A DNA stretch of 64,000 nt from Symbiodinium natans (Eukaryota; Sar; Dinophyceae; Suessiales; Symbiodiniaceae): positions 463,501-527,500 of the forward strand of contig CAJNDS010000558.1 of the NCBI GenBank assembly GCA_905221605.1, written 5' to 3'. A program made the position numbers and the translations under genes. Of this stretch, positions 63,473 to 64,000 are shown in pieces (the stretch's first letter is position 1; each line of letters begins with the position of its first letter). The notes under the pieces were generated by a model that did not search any database, was not told where the DNA came from, and saw only the letters and a program-made list of their open reading frames with translations.

Positions 63473-64000
63473 AGAACGCGTTTAAACCTTTCAACTATGC
63501 TCCAGCGGGGTCGGCGGCTTGAGCCGGAGGCTCTTAAATTTAGGGTTCAGGGTTCAGGGTTCAGGGTTTAGGGCTTCGGGTGTCGGGTCTAGGGTTTCAG
63601 GCTTCGGGATGCTCCCCTTATACTAACAGTCCTTCATAAGGATTAGAGTACCCCCGATTATAATCCCAAAACAGGACTGTTGGTATAAGAGGGAACATCC
63701 TAATGTATATTACATAGATTCTATACATGCTCGCAACAGGGACAAATCAGAAATTGCATGTGTATATATATATATATACACACAGAAAGTACACGATACA
63801 GTTGGCCAAAAGGCAGTTTACAGGATTGAGGGTGCATAGGCAGCGAAGGCTTCACACTCAGCGTGCAGATTTCCCTTCGAAACTTCTCAGAACTTTATGT
63901 AGACCTGAGCTGGTGCTCGGTTGTAGCTTTAAGGCCTGTGGTTCCGAACCCTGTGCAATAAGACGTGGAGCGGCATCACGTGCTAGCGAGGAGTCAACAT
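57134..64000 (-). CDS. Papain-type (C1A) cysteine protease, N-terminal part of the mature domain, runs off the right edge
   Basis: Seven exons, all phase-matched, give the C1A fold from LSEQQLL through DC, GCKGGNPMNG, a YPY segment, GF..VP.GD..AL and the QQPVAVAID strand. C1A enzymes (papain, cathepsin L) are secreted or lysosomal proteases with a Cys-His-Asn triad. The Cys exon (CGSCW) and the propeptide should lie right of 64,000. The His and Asn exons are not found in 52.2-57.1 kb; a matching set lies at 7.69-9.96 kb. Donors are GC except one GA. Confidence 0.93.
58325..58361 (-). CDS. C1A protease exon, 37 nt
   Basis: One base plus QVPPGDDDALMQ; VP..DE.AL is a family motif. Acceptor AG then G, donor CAG then GC. 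Confidence 0.92.
58917..59012. repeat. TTTAGGG array
   Basis: About 13 heptamers just left of the protease exon 59042-59094, interrupting what looks like an F2 copy at 58832-58913. Confidence 0.95.
59042..59094 (-). CDS. C1A protease exon
   Basis: Reads AVCTLAQVIPPGGVRGF, the strand leading to GF..VP. Acceptor CGAG then GCG; donor AA then GC, phase 2. Confidence 0.88.
59932..60332. mobile_element. F2 element carrying nested F3 and F4 elements
   Basis: Left F2 arm at 59932-60040, right arm ending in ACCATGAACCTCCAAG at 60316-60332; between them an F3 copy (60044-60185) and an F4 copy (60214-60312). Confidence 0.8.
60356..60391 (-). CDS. C1A protease exon, 36 nt
   Basis: Reads AQGACHESGCSQ, the Cys-containing loop after YPY. 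Phase 0 at both ends, CAG then GC. Its left edge abuts a nested cluster of palindromic elements. Confidence 0.85.
60944..61018. repeat. Tandem duplication, 34 bp
   Basis: GGGCTCTGAAAGAGTTACAT and the next 14 bases occur twice in a row. Confidence 0.9.
61169..61268. mobile_element. F6 palindromic element
   Basis: Arms GGGATGTTCCCCCTTTATAC ... GGGGTAATATCCC. Other copies: 31662-31774, 63607-63700, remnant 61869-61912. Confidence 0.8.
61472..61529 (-). CDS. C1A protease exon, YPY
   Basis: Reads FAYIHMQGLCTARSYPYVA, matching the F.Y....G...E..YPY pattern. Acceptor CGAG then G; donor GCT then GC. Confidence 0.95.
62303..62361 (-). CDS. C1A protease exon, DC and GC.GG
   Basis: Reads DCAGAQYGNMGCKGGNPMN; DC...GC.GG is the conserved disulfide region. 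Acceptor GCAG then GAC; donor GG then GC, phase 2. Confidence 0.96.
63097..63152 (-). CDS. C1A protease exon, LSEQQL
   Basis: Reads AWKVFGGSLYTLSEQQLL after two bases of a split codon; G.L..LSEQ.L is diagnostic of C1A. Donor CTG then GA, so that the next exon supplies DC. Confidence 0.95.
63358..63473. repeat. Long poly-C tract
   Basis: More than 100 C with two short breaks, upstream of the LSEQQL exon. Confidence 0.97.

Noticed and set aside
1-64000. CRISPR arrays, tRNA, rRNA, bacterial operons or terminators
   Set aside because: The many direct repeats are heptamer arrays without spacers; no cloverleaf or rRNA core sequence was seen, and the gene structure is eukaryotic.

Overview
The window looks like nuclear DNA of an alveolate, most likely a dinoflagellate. 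The call rests on three things seen in the sequence. First, TTTAGGG/CCCTAAA heptamers (the telomere type of dinoflagellates, chromerids and apicomplexans, also of plants and green algae) occur as dozens of interstitial arrays across all 64 kb. Second, the genes are cut into very small exons (about 19-120 nt). Third, exon joining by homology and reading phase mostly requires GC or GA donors with AG acceptors, often AG followed by G, which is the known dinoflagellate splice pattern. The species cannot be named from the sequence alone. No long open reading frame is a real gene here; most long frames are shadows of repeats or poly-C/G tracts.

Every gene recognised lies on the minus strand. (1) From 50,460 down to 12,656 a full ABC transporter half-molecule of the ABCG/White type can be assembled by hand from about 42 exons (about 2.64 kb coding in 37.8 kb). 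The order Walker A, Q-loop, LSGGQ signature, Walker B, H-loop, NPADW motif, an unusual insert of about 200 residues, then the ABCG membrane domain up to a stop codon is colinear with the family. (2) From the right edge to about 57.13 kb are seven consecutive exons of a papain-type (C1A) cysteine protease, from the LSEQQL region to the VAID strand; the exon with the catalytic Cys must lie beyond the window. (3) At 9.96-7.69 kb are three exons carrying exactly the missing C-terminal half of a C1A protease (catalytic His, NSWG, SSYPV). No upstream C1A exons were found next to them, so the protease appears to be split around the ABCG gene. (4) An orphan last exon with a membrane anchor and stop sits at 52.07-52.16 kb. 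(5) At 1.3-5.5 kb are several exon-like Ala/Pro/Gln-rich islands, possibly a C-terminal extension of the protease or another gene.

Introns and spacers hold the telomere-type arrays, local variants of the heptamer (TTTAGGC, TTCAGGG, CTTAGGG, CCCCAAA), long poly-C/poly-G tracts, AT microsatellites and at least nine families of short palindromic (foldback, MITE-like) elements, some nested in each other and some interrupted by telomere-type arrays. The most striking pattern is orientation: for about three quarters of exon edges examined by eye, the nearest array reads CCCTAAA on the left and TTTAGGG on the right of the exon (+ strand). In the sense RNA each such intron begins with UUUAGGG repeats and ends with CCCUAAA repeats, so its two ends could pair and bring the splice sites together.

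Limits: all joins were made by eye from frame, phase and family knowledge; no alignment, splice model or transcript was available. No tRNA, rRNA, CRISPR array or bacterial-type regulatory site was seen.
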